Assembly (NCBI RefSeq): GCF_004217545.1
Contig: NZ_SHKY01000001.1
Span: 1,054,001 to 1,118,000 of the forward strand
Source: Krasilnikovia cinnamomea
GTDB lineage: Bacteria; Actinomycetota; Actinomycetes; Mycobacteriales; Micromonosporaceae
Length of the DNA stretch: 64,000 nt
Reading direction: 5' to 3'
In this document: in pieces, positions 1-7,595 of the stretch
Numbering within the stretch: the first letter of the stretch is position 1
Layout: each line of letters starts with the position of its first letter
Notes under the pieces: generated by a model
What the model was told of the DNA's origin: nothing
The model's input: the letters and a program-made list of their open reading frames with translations, nothing else
Database searches by the model: none
Program-made: the position numbers and the translations under genes

Positions 1-77
1 TGTCCCGTCGTCGCACGCGACAGTGCGACACCGCGACAATCCGCCACCCTGCGTCACCATGACAACCGCCGCCGAGC

Positions 78-115
78 CCGCGATGCATCGCGGGGAGGAC
101 CGCGATGCATCGCGG
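78..115. repeat. Two 16-bp perfect palindromes in tandem
   Basis: CCGCGATGCATCGCGG occurs at 78-93 and again at 100-115, each a perfect palindrome, with a 22-bp period (two helical turns). This is the arrangement of a cooperative protein-binding site. No flanking gene reveals the protein. Confidence 0.75.
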
Positions 116-129
116 GTCCGCTACCCCCC

Positions 130-427
130 ACCCTCGCGGCCCTGATCGGCGACCTAGCGGCATCGCGGCCCAACCCAGCCACACCCCCGAAACCCGCCCA
201 CAGGCCAGACCGGGACAACCCCGCACAGCCGCTAGCACCAACCCCGGCAACACCCGCGACCGTCACGCCGCGTAGACATCCGAACGGTTCGCCAGCCCCA
301 CGGAGCGCCGCAAGGCATTGCGGCCTGACCCGCGAGGCATTGCGGGTTCGCAATGCCACACCCTCGCGGCCCTGACCAGCGACCTAGCGGCATTGCGGCC
401 CAACCAGCCACACCCCCGAAAACCGCC
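130..427. repeat. Direct repeat pair of about 65 bp
   Basis: Positions 130-197 and 360-427 are near-identical direct copies (starting ACCCTCGCGGCCCTGA), differing by a few substitutions and one indel. Each copy contains GACCTAGCGG followed by CATCGCGG or CATTGCGG. The spacer carries further GGCATTGCGG words in both orientations (about 312-358). Confidence 0.75.
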
Positions 428-624
428 TGAACGGCCATCCGCGACACCCCGCCGCCAAGCCGCGAGGCAGACGGACAGGTAACACGCGCGTCACCCTGCC
501 GTCACCGCCTGCCACCTCGCCGACGACTCGAAGGTGGCGGTAACACGCCACCCCAACGCACCGCCGAACACCGCCGAACCGGCACCCCGACGCTCGACCC
601 TTTCGCCGTTACCCACCCCGGCCC

Positions 625-779
625 GGTCGCGGGCCGCCCGCGACCGGTCGCGCCGACGCGACCCCAGCCGCGACCGCACCGACCAGCACGATCACCCACC
701 GGTCGCGGGTCGCGCCTACCCAGCCGATACCCGCGACCACCCCGAGAACCAGCGCCAGAGGGCCACACGGCCCGCGACC
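625..779. repeat. Cluster of GGTCGCGG / CCGCGACC octamers
   Basis: At least seven copies of GGTCGCGG, its complement CCGCGACC or one-base variants lie in about 155 bp, in both orientations, some abutting as inverted pairs (638-653). Part of the density is expected from GC content, but the exact recurrence is not. Confidence 0.55.
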
Positions 780-842
780 GCGACCCGGCATCAGACCGTC
801 CGGCACATCGACACACGGTCACCGCCACCCCGCCCGCCGACA

Positions 843-1016
843 GGTAGCGGCCGAGGTAGCGGACCGCTACCGGGTAGCGCCAGCGCTACCTCAGCCGCTA
901 CCGCCCTGGCCAGCCCACACGGCCCCAGGTAGCGGGTAGCGGCACCCACCACCGCACCGCCGAAACCCCCGGAAACCAGGGGTAGGGGCACCCCCGCGTG
1001 CCGCTACCCGCTACCC
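843..1016. repeat. Cluster of GGTAGCGG / CCGCTACC octamers before the integrase
   Basis: About ten copies of GGTAGCGG, CCGCTACC or one-base variants occur in both orientations, at about 843, 855, 864, 873, 883, 895, 928, 935, 1001 and 1008. The last two end about 10 bp before the integrase ribosome site. The word contains TA and is therefore less likely by chance in this GC-rich DNA. Possible roles are integrase or regulator binding, iterons or transfer recognition octamers. Confidence 0.7.
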
Positions 1017-1040
1017 ACCACACGAAGGAGATCCATCACC

Positions 1041-2264
1041 GTGGGTCACACAACCCCAACCCCAGCAGGCAATTGGCGCGCCAACTGGCGCGACGCCTCT
1101 GGCAAGCAGAAGGCCAAGACCTTCCAGACGAAGCGGGAGGCCAAAGCGTTTCTCGCCGAGATCGAGTCCACCCTGACGCGCGGTACCTACGTCGACCCGC
1201 ACGCTGGACGAATGCGCCTCGGTACGTTCGCCGCTCGCTGGCAGCAGGCGCGCAGTGACGAACTCGCGACACGGGCACGCGTCGCCTCGGTCCTTCGTAC
1301 CCACGTTTTGCCGCGATGGGGTGACACGCCGATCGGCAAGGTCGACCATCTGGCAGTGCAGCAGTGGGTTACCGACCTCGCCGGGCGCGGCCTTTCGCCC
1401 GCGAGCGTTGCCGACTGCCACCACGTCCTGTCCTCGATTCTGCGAGCTGCGGTTCGCGACCGTCTGATCGGCACCAATCCATGCGATGGCGTGAAGGTGC
1501 CGCGCCGTCGCAAGAAGGACACCGACGGCCGCACCATCACGATGGGCCAGCTCACCAACGACCTGCTTCCGGCCCTGCCAGACCGCTTTCAGGCACTCGT
1601 CGCCCTGGCCGGTGGTACCGGCATGCGATGGGGTGAGTGCGTCGGGCTTCGTTGGGAGTCCGTCGACCTGATCAATCGCACGGTGAGCGTCGTGCGCGTG
1701 GCGGTCGAGATCGCTGGAACTGTCACGACCAAGCCCTACCCGAAGTCTCGCGCCGGACGCCGAACGGTACCTCTGCCCCCGTTCACCGCAGACCTGCTGG
1801 CCGCCCACCGGGAAACGTTCCCCGCCGGTCCCGCTGGCGAGGTCTTCACCAACACCGCAGGCGGGCCGATGCGTCGCACGCTCTTTCGTGCTCGGGTCTG
1901 GCGCCCGGCTCTTGCCCGCGCAGGGCTGCTGGGCCGCATCGATCGCCTCGGACACTTCAAGTTCCGGGCCGCGTGGATGGACTCTGACGGCATCTGGTGG
2001 GACAAGGAATTCACGACCGAACGGGACGCCATCGGCCACATCGCCAGGGTGGCGGGCAACGGGCTGCGGTTTCACGACCTCCGCCACTCGTACGCGACCT
2101 GGCTCGTGTCGCGCGGCGTGCCCGTCAACGACGTCAGAGAGGTCATGGGTCACGAGCAGGCGTCCACGACGCTGAACCTCTACACACACGGTTCGGCAGG
2201 GCGTACGAAGCGGGTGTTGGACGCGTTCGCTGACTTTCTGCTGACTTCCGAGGACCCTGCATAG
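1041..2264 (+). CDS. int: Tyrosine recombinase / integrase of an integrated element
   Basis: A 407-residue site-specific tyrosine recombinase that would integrate and excise its element. The N-terminus (about 1-55) resembles the AP2-like arm-binding domain, about 60-150 is the SAM-like core-binding domain, and the C-terminus is the catalytic domain with R196 (TGMRWGE), H345 and R348 (HDLRHSY), H371 (MGHEQ) and the nucleophile Y381. All are present, so it should be active. GTG start with GAAGGAG at 1024-1030. The 3' end faces the 3' end of tRNA-Val 65 bp away, so the tRNA is the likely attachment site. Base composition is looser than in the core genes. No adjacent xis is recognisable. Confidence 0.93.
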   Translation: MGHTTPTPAGNWRANWRDASGKQKAKTFQTKREAKAFLAEIESTLTRGTYVDPHAGRMRLGTFAARWQQARSDELATRARVASVLRTHVLPRWGDTPIGKVDHLAVQQWVTDLAGRGLSPASVADCHHVLSSILRAAVRDRLIGTNPCDGVKVPRRRKKDTDGRTITMGQLTNDLLPALPDRFQALVALAGGTGMRWGECVGLRWESVDLINRTVSVVRVAVEIAGTVTTKPYPKSRAGRRTVPLPPFTADLLAAHRETFPAGPAGEVFTNTAGGPMRRTLFRARVWRPALARAGLLGRIDRLGHFKFRAAWMDSDGIWWDKEFTTERDAIGHIARVAGNGLRFHDLRHSYATWLVSRGVPVNDVREVMGHEQASTTLNLYTHGSAGRTKRVLDAFADFLLTSEDPA

Positions 2265-2275
2265 CCGGAAACGCT

Positions 2276-2306
2276 GACGGCGCCCTCGACTGGGGGCGCC
2301 GTCTTT
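2276..2306 (+). terminator. Rho-independent terminator of int
   Basis: A 10-bp perfect stem (GACGGCGCCC / GGGCGCCGTC, loop 2286-2293) is followed by TTT, 12 bp after the integrase stop. Confidence 0.75.
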
Positions 2307-2328
2307 GCTGTGAGCTGCGGGTAAATCT

Positions 2329-2403
2329 TGGTGGGCGATACTGGGATCGAACCAGTGACCTCTCCGGTGTGAACGGAGCGCTCTCCCGCTGAGCTAATCG
2401 CCC
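2329..2403 (-). tRNA. tRNA-Val (anticodon CAC), likely attachment site
   Basis: Read on the minus strand: a GGGCGAT / ATCGCCC acceptor stem, a D arm with AGCTCAGCGGGAGAGC, anticodon stem CTCCG/CGGAG around loop TTCACAC (anticodon CAC), a T arm with GGTTCGATCCC, discriminator A and an encoded CCA (2329-2331). All arms pair. The 3' end points to the integrase, so the 3' half of the gene is probably the att core restored by the element. Confidence 0.95.
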
Positions 2404-2462
2404 GCAACGCGATCAGACTGTACCGGACGGCCACCCCCGAGGGCGAACCCGGGGTCGGCGCG

Positions 2463-2951
2463 TCAGGAGCCGCCCAGCCAGCCCCACGCCAGCGCGGCCA
2501 GGTCGACCCCGAAGCTCAGTTTGACGGACACCCACAGGATCGCCGCGACGAACACCATGCCCAGGGCGCCGATGAGGAGGCGGACCGGCAGCGACTGCCG
2601 TGTGGCCCAGTGGGTCCAGGACTGCACGTGCCGCTTGGTGAACTCGAGCACGTGCTGGGCCCAGGCGAACTCCAGCGCCAGGATCGCCAGGCCCAGGATC
2701 ACGATCGCCCAGCCGGGGCCGGGGAACGGGATCAGCACGACACCCAGCGCGACCACCAGGCCGCCTACCACCCCGATGCCCACCTTGAGGGCGACCCGGC
2801 CGCTCGGGTTGGCCCGGATCCGGTGCAGCAGACCGATGGGGCCGTGGCTCTCTTCCGTACGCGGCTCATCACTCACACGGTCGGTTCGGGGCATCTGATC
2901 ACTTTCGGGGCGCGGACTCGTCGGCGGCGAGGCGCTGGGTTTCCTGGTCAT
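2463..2951 (-). CDS. PGPGW-motif transmembrane protein (TIGR02611-like)
   Basis: A 162-residue membrane protein. A charged N-terminus (about 1-50) is followed by two adjacent hydrophobic segments (about 52-95) carrying FPGPGWAIVILGLAIL, the signature of the PGPGW/TIGR02611 family, and a further membrane segment near 125-150. The family is common in actinobacteria but its function is unknown. It is a stand-alone gene between the tRNA and the ssgB promoter region. A second ATG lies four bases upstream in another frame, so the start is fairly but not fully certain. Confidence 0.75.
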   Translation of the reverse strand: MTRKPSASPPTSPRPESDQMPRTDRVSDEPRTEESHGPIGLLHRIRANPSGRVALKVGIGVVGGLVVALGVVLIPFPGPGWAIVILGLAILALEFAWAQHVLEFTKRHVQSWTHWATRQSLPVRLLIGALGMVFVAAILWVSVKLSFGVDLAALAWGWLGGS

Positions 2952-3182
2952 TCATCCCCCAGTGTTCCGGCGCCCCGTCACTACCCGGGAGGAATGGACG
3001 TTACCGGAGTAAGTCAACTGCTGGACCCACCCGACGCCGGGCGGAGCCGGGTACTTGGGCAGAACAGGACAAGATATCGCTTTACGTCCTGCTCGAACGG
3101 GCTTTCGGAACCGTCTTCCCACTACTGGGTGAGATCAGCGTATGGCGGAGCGTAACGACAGGGATCACCTGAGTATGGGAAA

Positions 3183-3202
3183 GCGGGGTTTACCGACCCC
3201 GC
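3183..3202 (+). promoter_or_regulatory. Small hairpin in the ssgB leader
   Basis: A perfect 7-bp inverted repeat GCGGGGT / ACCCCGC with a 6-nt loop lies about 25 nt before the ssgB start and just upstream of its GGGGGGAG ribosome site. It may influence translation or be a protein site; no known riboswitch fold is recognised. Confidence 0.3.
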
Positions 3203-3226
3203 AGCGGTGCCGGGGGGAGTTCGTCC

Positions 3227-3658
3227 ATGAGTACCATTCGTCCAACGACCGTCGAGGTCGAAACATCGCTACGGCTCGTAGCGCCAGATGCCACGGCACT
3301 GCCCGTGCGCGCCAGTCTGCGGTACGACCCAGCCGACCCGTATGCCGTGCACGTGTTGTTCCACGCAGAATCAGCCGGTGGGGAAGCCGTGAGCTGGTCC
3401 TTTGCGCGCGAACTGCTCGTCACCGGGCTCGACGAGCCCGCTGGGATCGGCGACGTCCGGGTGTGGCCGTGGGCCACGCCGCGCGGCGATTTCGTCGCCC
3501 TCGCGCTGTCGTCACCTGACGGCAACGCGCTGTTCGAAGTACCCCGCAGTGTCCTCGTCCGCTTCCTTCGGCGCACCTACGTGGTGGTGCCGCGAGGTCG
3601 CGAGTCCGAACACCTGGACGTGGACACGGCGGTCAACCGGCTGCTGGCCGGTCGATAG
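3227..3658 (+). CDS. ssgB: SsgA-like sporulation/cell-division regulator, SsgB type
   Basis: A 143-residue SsgA-like protein. In Streptomyces SsgB helps position FtsZ at sporulation septa. The whole length fits the family: an N-terminal beta barrel (SLRYDPADPYAVHVLFH), the central SWSFARELL...G.GDVRVWP segment and a C-terminal helical part (LFEVPRSVLVRFLRRTY). The length is close to SsgB (about 137 aa). ATG start with a G-rich ribosome site 6 nt upstream. It stands alone with its own terminator, as ssgB often does. Assignment to SsgB rather than another paralogue rests on length and overall resemblance. It supports a sporulating actinomycete. Confidence 0.85.
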   Translation: MSTIRPTTVEVETSLRLVAPDATALPVRASLRYDPADPYAVHVLFHAESAGGEAVSWSFARELLVTGLDEPAGIGDVRVWPWATPRGDFVALALSSPDGNALFEVPRSVLVRFLRRTYVVVPRGRESEHLDVDTAVNRLLAGR

Positions 3659-3676
3659 CGACGCGCATTTTCCGGG

Positions 3677-3716
3677 GCGACCCGTGCGGACACTGCCGGT
3701 CCGCACGGGTCGCTTC
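3677..3716 (+). terminator. Strong rho-independent terminator after ssgB
   Basis: A perfect stem of 14-15 bp (GCGACCCGTGCGGA / TCCGCACGGGTCGC) with a short loop is followed by TTCTTTC, starting about 18 bp after the ssgB stop. Confidence 0.85.
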
Positions 3717-3748
3717 TTTCGTACCCCCGTCTTTGGCATTGCACCATT

Positions 3749-3761
3749 CCGAGTAACTCGG
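3749..3761. promoter_or_regulatory. Palindrome CCGAGTAACTCGG upstream of the Rrf2 gene
   Basis: A perfect 5-3-5 inverted repeat in a locally AT-richer stretch (3730-3790) between the ssgB terminator and the Rrf2 gene. It is a candidate operator, possibly autoregulatory. The rest of the 350-bp gap (3659-4005) shows no gene. Confidence 0.35.
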
Positions 3762-4005
3762 GATAAATCGGACAAACAATGCGCGGGATTCCAGGGAATC
3801 CCCGGCTCGCCCACACCGCCCAGTACGTCCGCAATGTCGCTTTTCACCCAATCCCTGCGTTACCGGACCGGGCAATTTCGGGCCCCACCGGTAGGGCCGG
3901 TAGGCCAAGGGACCCCGGTCCGCCACCGTCCGCCGACTGACGGTAATTCCCACAGATTCATGGGGTATGTGCGAGCCGCCCGAACCGACCCGGCATGATA
4001 GTGGT

Positions 4006-4461
4006 GTGCAGATCTCCGCTCGTGGCGATTACGCGGTCCGGGCCGCGCTCAGCCTGGCGCAGTCCTACCCGCAGCTCATGTCCGCACAGGCCATCGCGCA
4101 GGACCAGGACATGCCGCGCAAGTTCCTCGAGGCGGTGCTGGCCGACCTGCGCCGCGCCGGTGTGGTTCGTGCCCAGCGCGGCGCCGAGGGCGGCTACACC
4201 CTGTCCCAGCCGCCGCGTGACGTGACCATCGGGCAGATCCTGCGCGCGGTCGACGGGCCACTCGCCGGGGTCCGCGGGCTGCGTCCAGAGGAGACCACCT
4301 ACTCCGGCGCCGCCGAGAACCTGCCCAACCTCTGGGTCGCGGTCCGCTCGGCGGTGCGCGAGGTGGTCGACGAGGTCAGCCTCGCCGAGCTGATCAGCGG
4401 ACGGATGCCCGCCCACGTACGGAAGCTGACCACCCGCCCGGACGCCTGGCAGCCACGCTGA
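4006..4461 (+). CDS. Rrf2-family transcriptional regulator
   Basis: A 151-residue winged-helix regulator. The Rrf2 fold is clear from the start: QISARGDYAVRAALSLA, then a recognition region (FLEAVLADLRRAGVVRAQRGAEGGYTLSQPP) and a C-terminal dimerisation helix. The GTG at 4006 is preferred because family members begin with this M/V-x-I-S-x-x-x-D-Y-A-V pattern; an in-frame ATG 13 codons earlier adds only unrelated residues. No cysteine remains in the predicted protein, so the three-Cys iron-sulphur site of IscR/NsrR types is absent and the effector is probably a metabolite or partner protein. No obvious target gene is adjacent. Confidence 0.85.
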   Translation: MQISARGDYAVRAALSLAQSYPQLMSAQAIAQDQDMPRKFLEAVLADLRRAGVVRAQRGAEGGYTLSQPPRDVTIGQILRAVDGPLAGVRGLRPEETTYSGAAENLPNLWVAVRSAVREVVDEVSLAELISGRMPAHVRKLTTRPDAWQPR

Positions 4462-4518
4462 CGGACCGTCGCGTGTGGCTGTTCGGCCGGTGAGCTCCCG
4501 CAACACCGGCGAGGCGCG

Positions 4519-5517
4519 CTACGCGTCCGCGACGGCGATCACCACGTCGCCGCCGAGGCGGCCGTGCTCGGGACTCCGGGTCACCGCCCCGGCCGCCAGC
4601 AGCGCCTGCAGCACCCGGGTCGCGTCCGCCGCCCGGTAGACGGTCTCGGTCAGCGCGAACGTCCGCAGCTCCGTCACGGTCGCCGGGCCCGCCTCGGCCA
4701 GGTGACCCAGCAGCTCGCGCCGCAACGGCCCCGGATGCGGGGTGAGCGAGATGTCGAGCAGATGCCCCTCCGGATCGCCGGGATCGCGGTAACGCACGCC
4801 CGCGTACTCGTCGACCGCCCACAGGGTGTCCTTGAAACCCTCCAGGCTCTTTCCGGACGCCGTGGCGAAGACCAGCAACTGTCCCGGTCCCCCGTTCGCG
4901 ACCAGTTCCACCGCGGCGACCAGCGGGAAGCCCGCACGGCGCAGCGCCGCCCGGTAGGCGTCCACCCGCGAGCCGTCCCCGGGCGGGCCACCGAACACGC
5001 GGACCGCCGCGTCCGGATCCCCGTCCAGTCCCTCCAGCGCGCCGGGCGCGAGAACCAGCAACACCTCCGCGGGCTTGCCCGCGGCCAGGGCCGCCACGGT
5101 GGCCAGGGCCGGCGGGCCCGGCGCGGCGGTCGCATCGAGATAGCCCAGCAGGGGTACGCGGGCCGCCCCGCCCGCCGCCAGCGCCACCGCCAGCCGGGCG
5201 TCGGTGCCACCGTCCACGGTGTGCACGCTCAGCCCGGCCGCGACACCGCCCTCGCGCTGCGCCGTGGCGAGCCGGGCGGCCGCTGCCGTGGTGTCGTCGC
5301 CCACCGCCAGCATGGTCAACTCCCGGCCGCGCACCAGGTCGGACAGTTCGGCGAAGACCCGCACCGCCGCCTCGGCCGCGCGACCTCCGTCGGCGTCGGC
5401 GTATCCGTGCACGTAGCTGGCGTGCCGGGCCCGGTGCAGGGCGGCCGGAGCCCACGCCTCCAGGTGCCGCACCAGCACCTCACGCCTGACTTCAGCAAGG
5501 TGGTCGTCGGTGGTCAT
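4519..5517 (-). CDS. Uncharacterised protein, possible TcmP-like (three-Cys-motif partner) family
   Basis: A 332-residue protein. The start region (HLEAWAPAALHRARHASYVHGYADADGG) resembles the YIDGFAGPG region of three-Cys-motif partner (TcmP) proteins. A middle LLVFATASGKSLEGFKDTLWAVD segment and a C-terminal winged-helix-like end (TVTELRTFALTETVYRAADATRVLQAL) agree with that family's layout. TcmP proteins are linked in databases to radical-SAM-like Tcm proteins; none is next door. The match is from memory of the pattern and is weak. It is transcribed divergently from the TPR/FN3 gene with an 87-bp gap. Confidence 0.45.
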   Translation of the reverse strand: MTTDDHLAEVRREVLVRHLEAWAPAALHRARHASYVHGYADADGGRAAEAAVRVFAELSDLVRGRELTMLAVGDDTTAAAARLATAQREGGVAAGLSVHTVDGGTDARLAVALAAGGAARVPLLGYLDATAAPGPPALATVAALAAGKPAEVLLVLAPGALEGLDGDPDAAVRVFGGPPGDGSRVDAYRAALRRAGFPLVAAVELVANGGPGQLLVFATASGKSLEGFKDTLWAVDEYAGVRYRDPGDPEGHLLDISLTPHPGPLRRELLGHLAEAGPATVTELRTFALTETVYRAADATRVLQALLAAGAVTRSPEHGRLGGDVVIAVADA

Positions 5518-5604
5518 ACCCGCTTTCTACCGCCCCCGGGTTGCGCAGGTCGGCTCGGGTCGGCGCGGCGCGGGTCTTGTACCGTGGGTCGCTGAGCAGA
5601 CACT

Positions 5605-7497
5605 ATGAGGCACGTGCCCCCACCGCTGGCCGAACTCACCGCGCATGCACAGTCGCTGACGTCCGCCGGGGACCTCGCCGGGGCGCGGGCCGTACTCGCG
5701 GACGTGCTTGATCCGACCGACGCGGACCCGCAGCGCGCCACCGCCGACCTCGCGGTCGCCGCCGCACTGCACGCTCGCATCCTCATCGCCCTCGGCGACC
5801 CGCACGGCGCCCGGATCTGGGCCGGATTCGCCCACGCCGCCGAGGAACGGCTGCACGGCCCGCACGACGAACGGACGATCGCCGCCGCGGCCACCCACGC
5901 CGCGGTGCTGCAGCGGACCGGCAACCACGGCCGGGCGGTCCAGCTCTACCACGACCTCGTCGCGGAACTGATCACACTGGACGGGCCGGACTCGCCGCGG
6001 GTGCTGGCGGCCCAGGCCGACCTCGCGACGGCCGAGCACTCCGCCGGGCAGTGCACCGCGGCCCGCTCGCGGCTGGCGCAGGCGTGGGAACGGCACCGCG
6101 TGACGTACGGGGACGCGGCCCCGGCCGGTATCAAGATGCTGGCCCGCCTCGGCGCCATGCAACGCGAGTGTGGCCATGACGCGGCGGGACGAGAGCACCT
6201 CGCCCTGGCCCAGGAGTTGTGCGCCCGCTACCTGCCCGCCGACCACCCGCTCGCGGTCCAGGTCAACGCCCTCGCCCGCCGGAACGAGCCGGACCGGCAC
6301 CGGTGCGGCCGGGTCACGCCCTCGGTCGGCCCCGACGCCCCGGCGCCGGGCGTGCGGCACGTTTCCGGCGCCGCTCCGGGCGTGACACCGGTCCACCCGA
6401 CGGGTGGTGGGCCCGGTGGGCGACACGCCCGCGCGGACCGGCCCCTGGTCACCCCGCCGCCGCCCGACCCGCCCCGCTTCGTGCCGCACCCGGCCCAACG
6501 GCCGCTGGTCACCCCACCACCGGCCGACCCGCCCCGCTTCGTGCCGCCACCACCCGCGTCGCCGCAGGTCACCCCGCCACCCGCCGATCGGCCGCCCACG
6601 GTCGCCCCACCGCCCGCCGACCCGCCGCGCTTCGTGCCGCTCCCGCCCGAGCGGCCCGCAACGGTCAGCTCACCGGCGCCCCGGGACCCACCCGCCCGAC
6701 CGGAGCGGGACCCTGTCCGCCCCGAGCCGGACCCCGTCCACCCCGAGCGGAACCCCGTCCACCCCGAGCCGGACCCCGTCCGGCCGGATCCGGACCTCGC
6801 GCAGGCGGATCAGAGCCACGCGTACGCCGGATCCGGCGCCGCACCGGCCGGGCGGCCCGCTCCCATGGGCTGGCAGCCGTCCGTGGTGTTCCCGCCGCCG
6901 CATCCCGAGCCCGTCCGTACCCCGCCGCCGCCCCATGCCGTGCTGGGCGGCGGAGCAGCCGCCCAGCCGGGCAGCAGCCTGGTCGCCGACCGGCGGCTGC
7001 CCGTACCCGTCGCCCGGCCGGAACCGGCCCGCTCCCGGCACTCCGCCCTGCTGGTCGCCGTACTTTTGGCCGGGATCGTGGTCGCGGCCGTGGTGGTGGC
7101 CGCGACGCTGCCGCGCGAGGGGCGCGGCGAGCCGCAGGCGAGCGCCGCCGCACCGACGACCGCCGCCGCGGCCCCGGCGGCCGTGTCCAGCGCCCCGGCC
7201 GCCGAGGCACCCAGCTCAGCCGCACCCGGCGGGGCGCCGGAGAACGTCCGGCTGCGGGACAACCGGGACAGCGTGTCACTGCAGTGGGGATACCCCCCGG
7301 GCGCCGAGGGCCCGGTCCTGATCTCCGGTGGCCGCACCGGCCAGGAGCAGCGCGCCTTCCAGCAACTGCCCGCCGGCACCACCGACTACGTCGTGTACGG
7401 GCTCAACGAGCAGGAGAACTACTGCTTCACGGTGGCGGTGATCTACACGGTCGACAACGTCGCCGCCGCACCGCAGACATGCACGGACCGCCGCTGA
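5605..7497 (+). CDS. TPR - proline-rich - transmembrane - FN3-like protein
   Basis: A 630-residue protein of unknown function. Residues about 1-225 form tetratricopeptide-like helical repeats. Residues about 240-470 are low-complexity and Pro-rich, with PPPxDPPRFVP and PERDPVxPEPDPV repeats. A single membrane helix follows (about 480-503, LLVAVLLAGIVVAAVVVAATL). The last about 85 residues resemble a fibronectin type III domain (APENVRLRDNRDSVSLQWGYP ... YCFTVAVIYTV). The likely topology is TPR inside and FN3 outside. No good ribosome site precedes the ATG, so the start is uncertain. The TPR-GGDEF gene follows 80-100 bp downstream and may be co-transcribed. Confidence 0.7.
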   Translation: MRHVPPPLAELTAHAQSLTSAGDLAGARAVLADVLDPTDADPQRATADLAVAAALHARILIALGDPHGARIWAGFAHAAEERLHGPHDERTIAAAATHAAVLQRTGNHGRAVQLYHDLVAELITLDGPDSPRVLAAQADLATAEHSAGQCTAARSRLAQAWERHRVTYGDAAPAGIKMLARLGAMQRECGHDAAGREHLALAQELCARYLPADHPLAVQVNALARRNEPDRHRCGRVTPSVGPDAPAPGVRHVSGAAPGVTPVHPTGGGPGGRHARADRPLVTPPPPDPPRFVPHPAQRPLVTPPPADPPRFVPPPPASPQVTPPPADRPPTVAPPPADPPRFVPLPPERPATVSSPAPRDPPARPERDPVRPEPDPVHPERNPVHPEPDPVRPDPDLAQADQSHAYAGSGAAPAGRPAPMGWQPSVVFPPPHPEPVRTPPPPHAVLGGGAAAQPGSSLVADRRLPVPVARPEPARSRHSALLVAVLLAGIVVAAVVVAATLPREGRGEPQASAAAPTTAAAAPAAVSSAPAAEAPSSAAPGGAPENVRLRDNRDSVSLQWGYPPGAEGPVLISGGRTGQEQRAFQQLPAGTTDYVVYGLNEQENYCFTVAVIYTVDNVAAAPQTCTDRR

Positions 7498-7595
7498 TCC
7501 ACACCCGTGCAACCGAACTGCACCCGAGCGAGACCTCAACAACCACCGCCCCGCACCGATCGTGAACCCTGACCAACATGACGGAGGCGCGCACG

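Larger units (their letters stand above)
1..1040. other. Gene-poor, repeat-rich region upstream of the integrase
   Basis: No convincing gene is seen here. Open frames exist only because of extreme GC content; their translations are Pro/Arg/Ala-rich and lack recognisable domains. Instead the stretch holds three successive zones of short repeats: GCATCGCGG/GCATTGCGG words and 16-bp palindromes (78-427), GGTCGCGG/CCGCGACC octamers (about 625-779) and GGTAGCGG/CCGCTACC octamers (843-1016). A small excisionase gene, often found just before such integrases, is not recognisable. The region is probably non-coding DNA of an integrated element, possibly carrying regulatory, replication or transfer sites. 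Confidence 0.6.

Noticed and set aside
534..932. Open frame of 132 codons upstream of the integrase (possible xis)
   Set aside because: The translation is Pro/Arg/Ser low complexity, spans two octamer repeat zones, has no ribosome site and no helix-turn-helix of an excisionase.
6420..6800. Possible tandem DNA repeat or CRISPR-like array
   Set aside because: Repeats of irregular length follow the codons of a proline-rich linker inside a coding region; there are no unique spacers.
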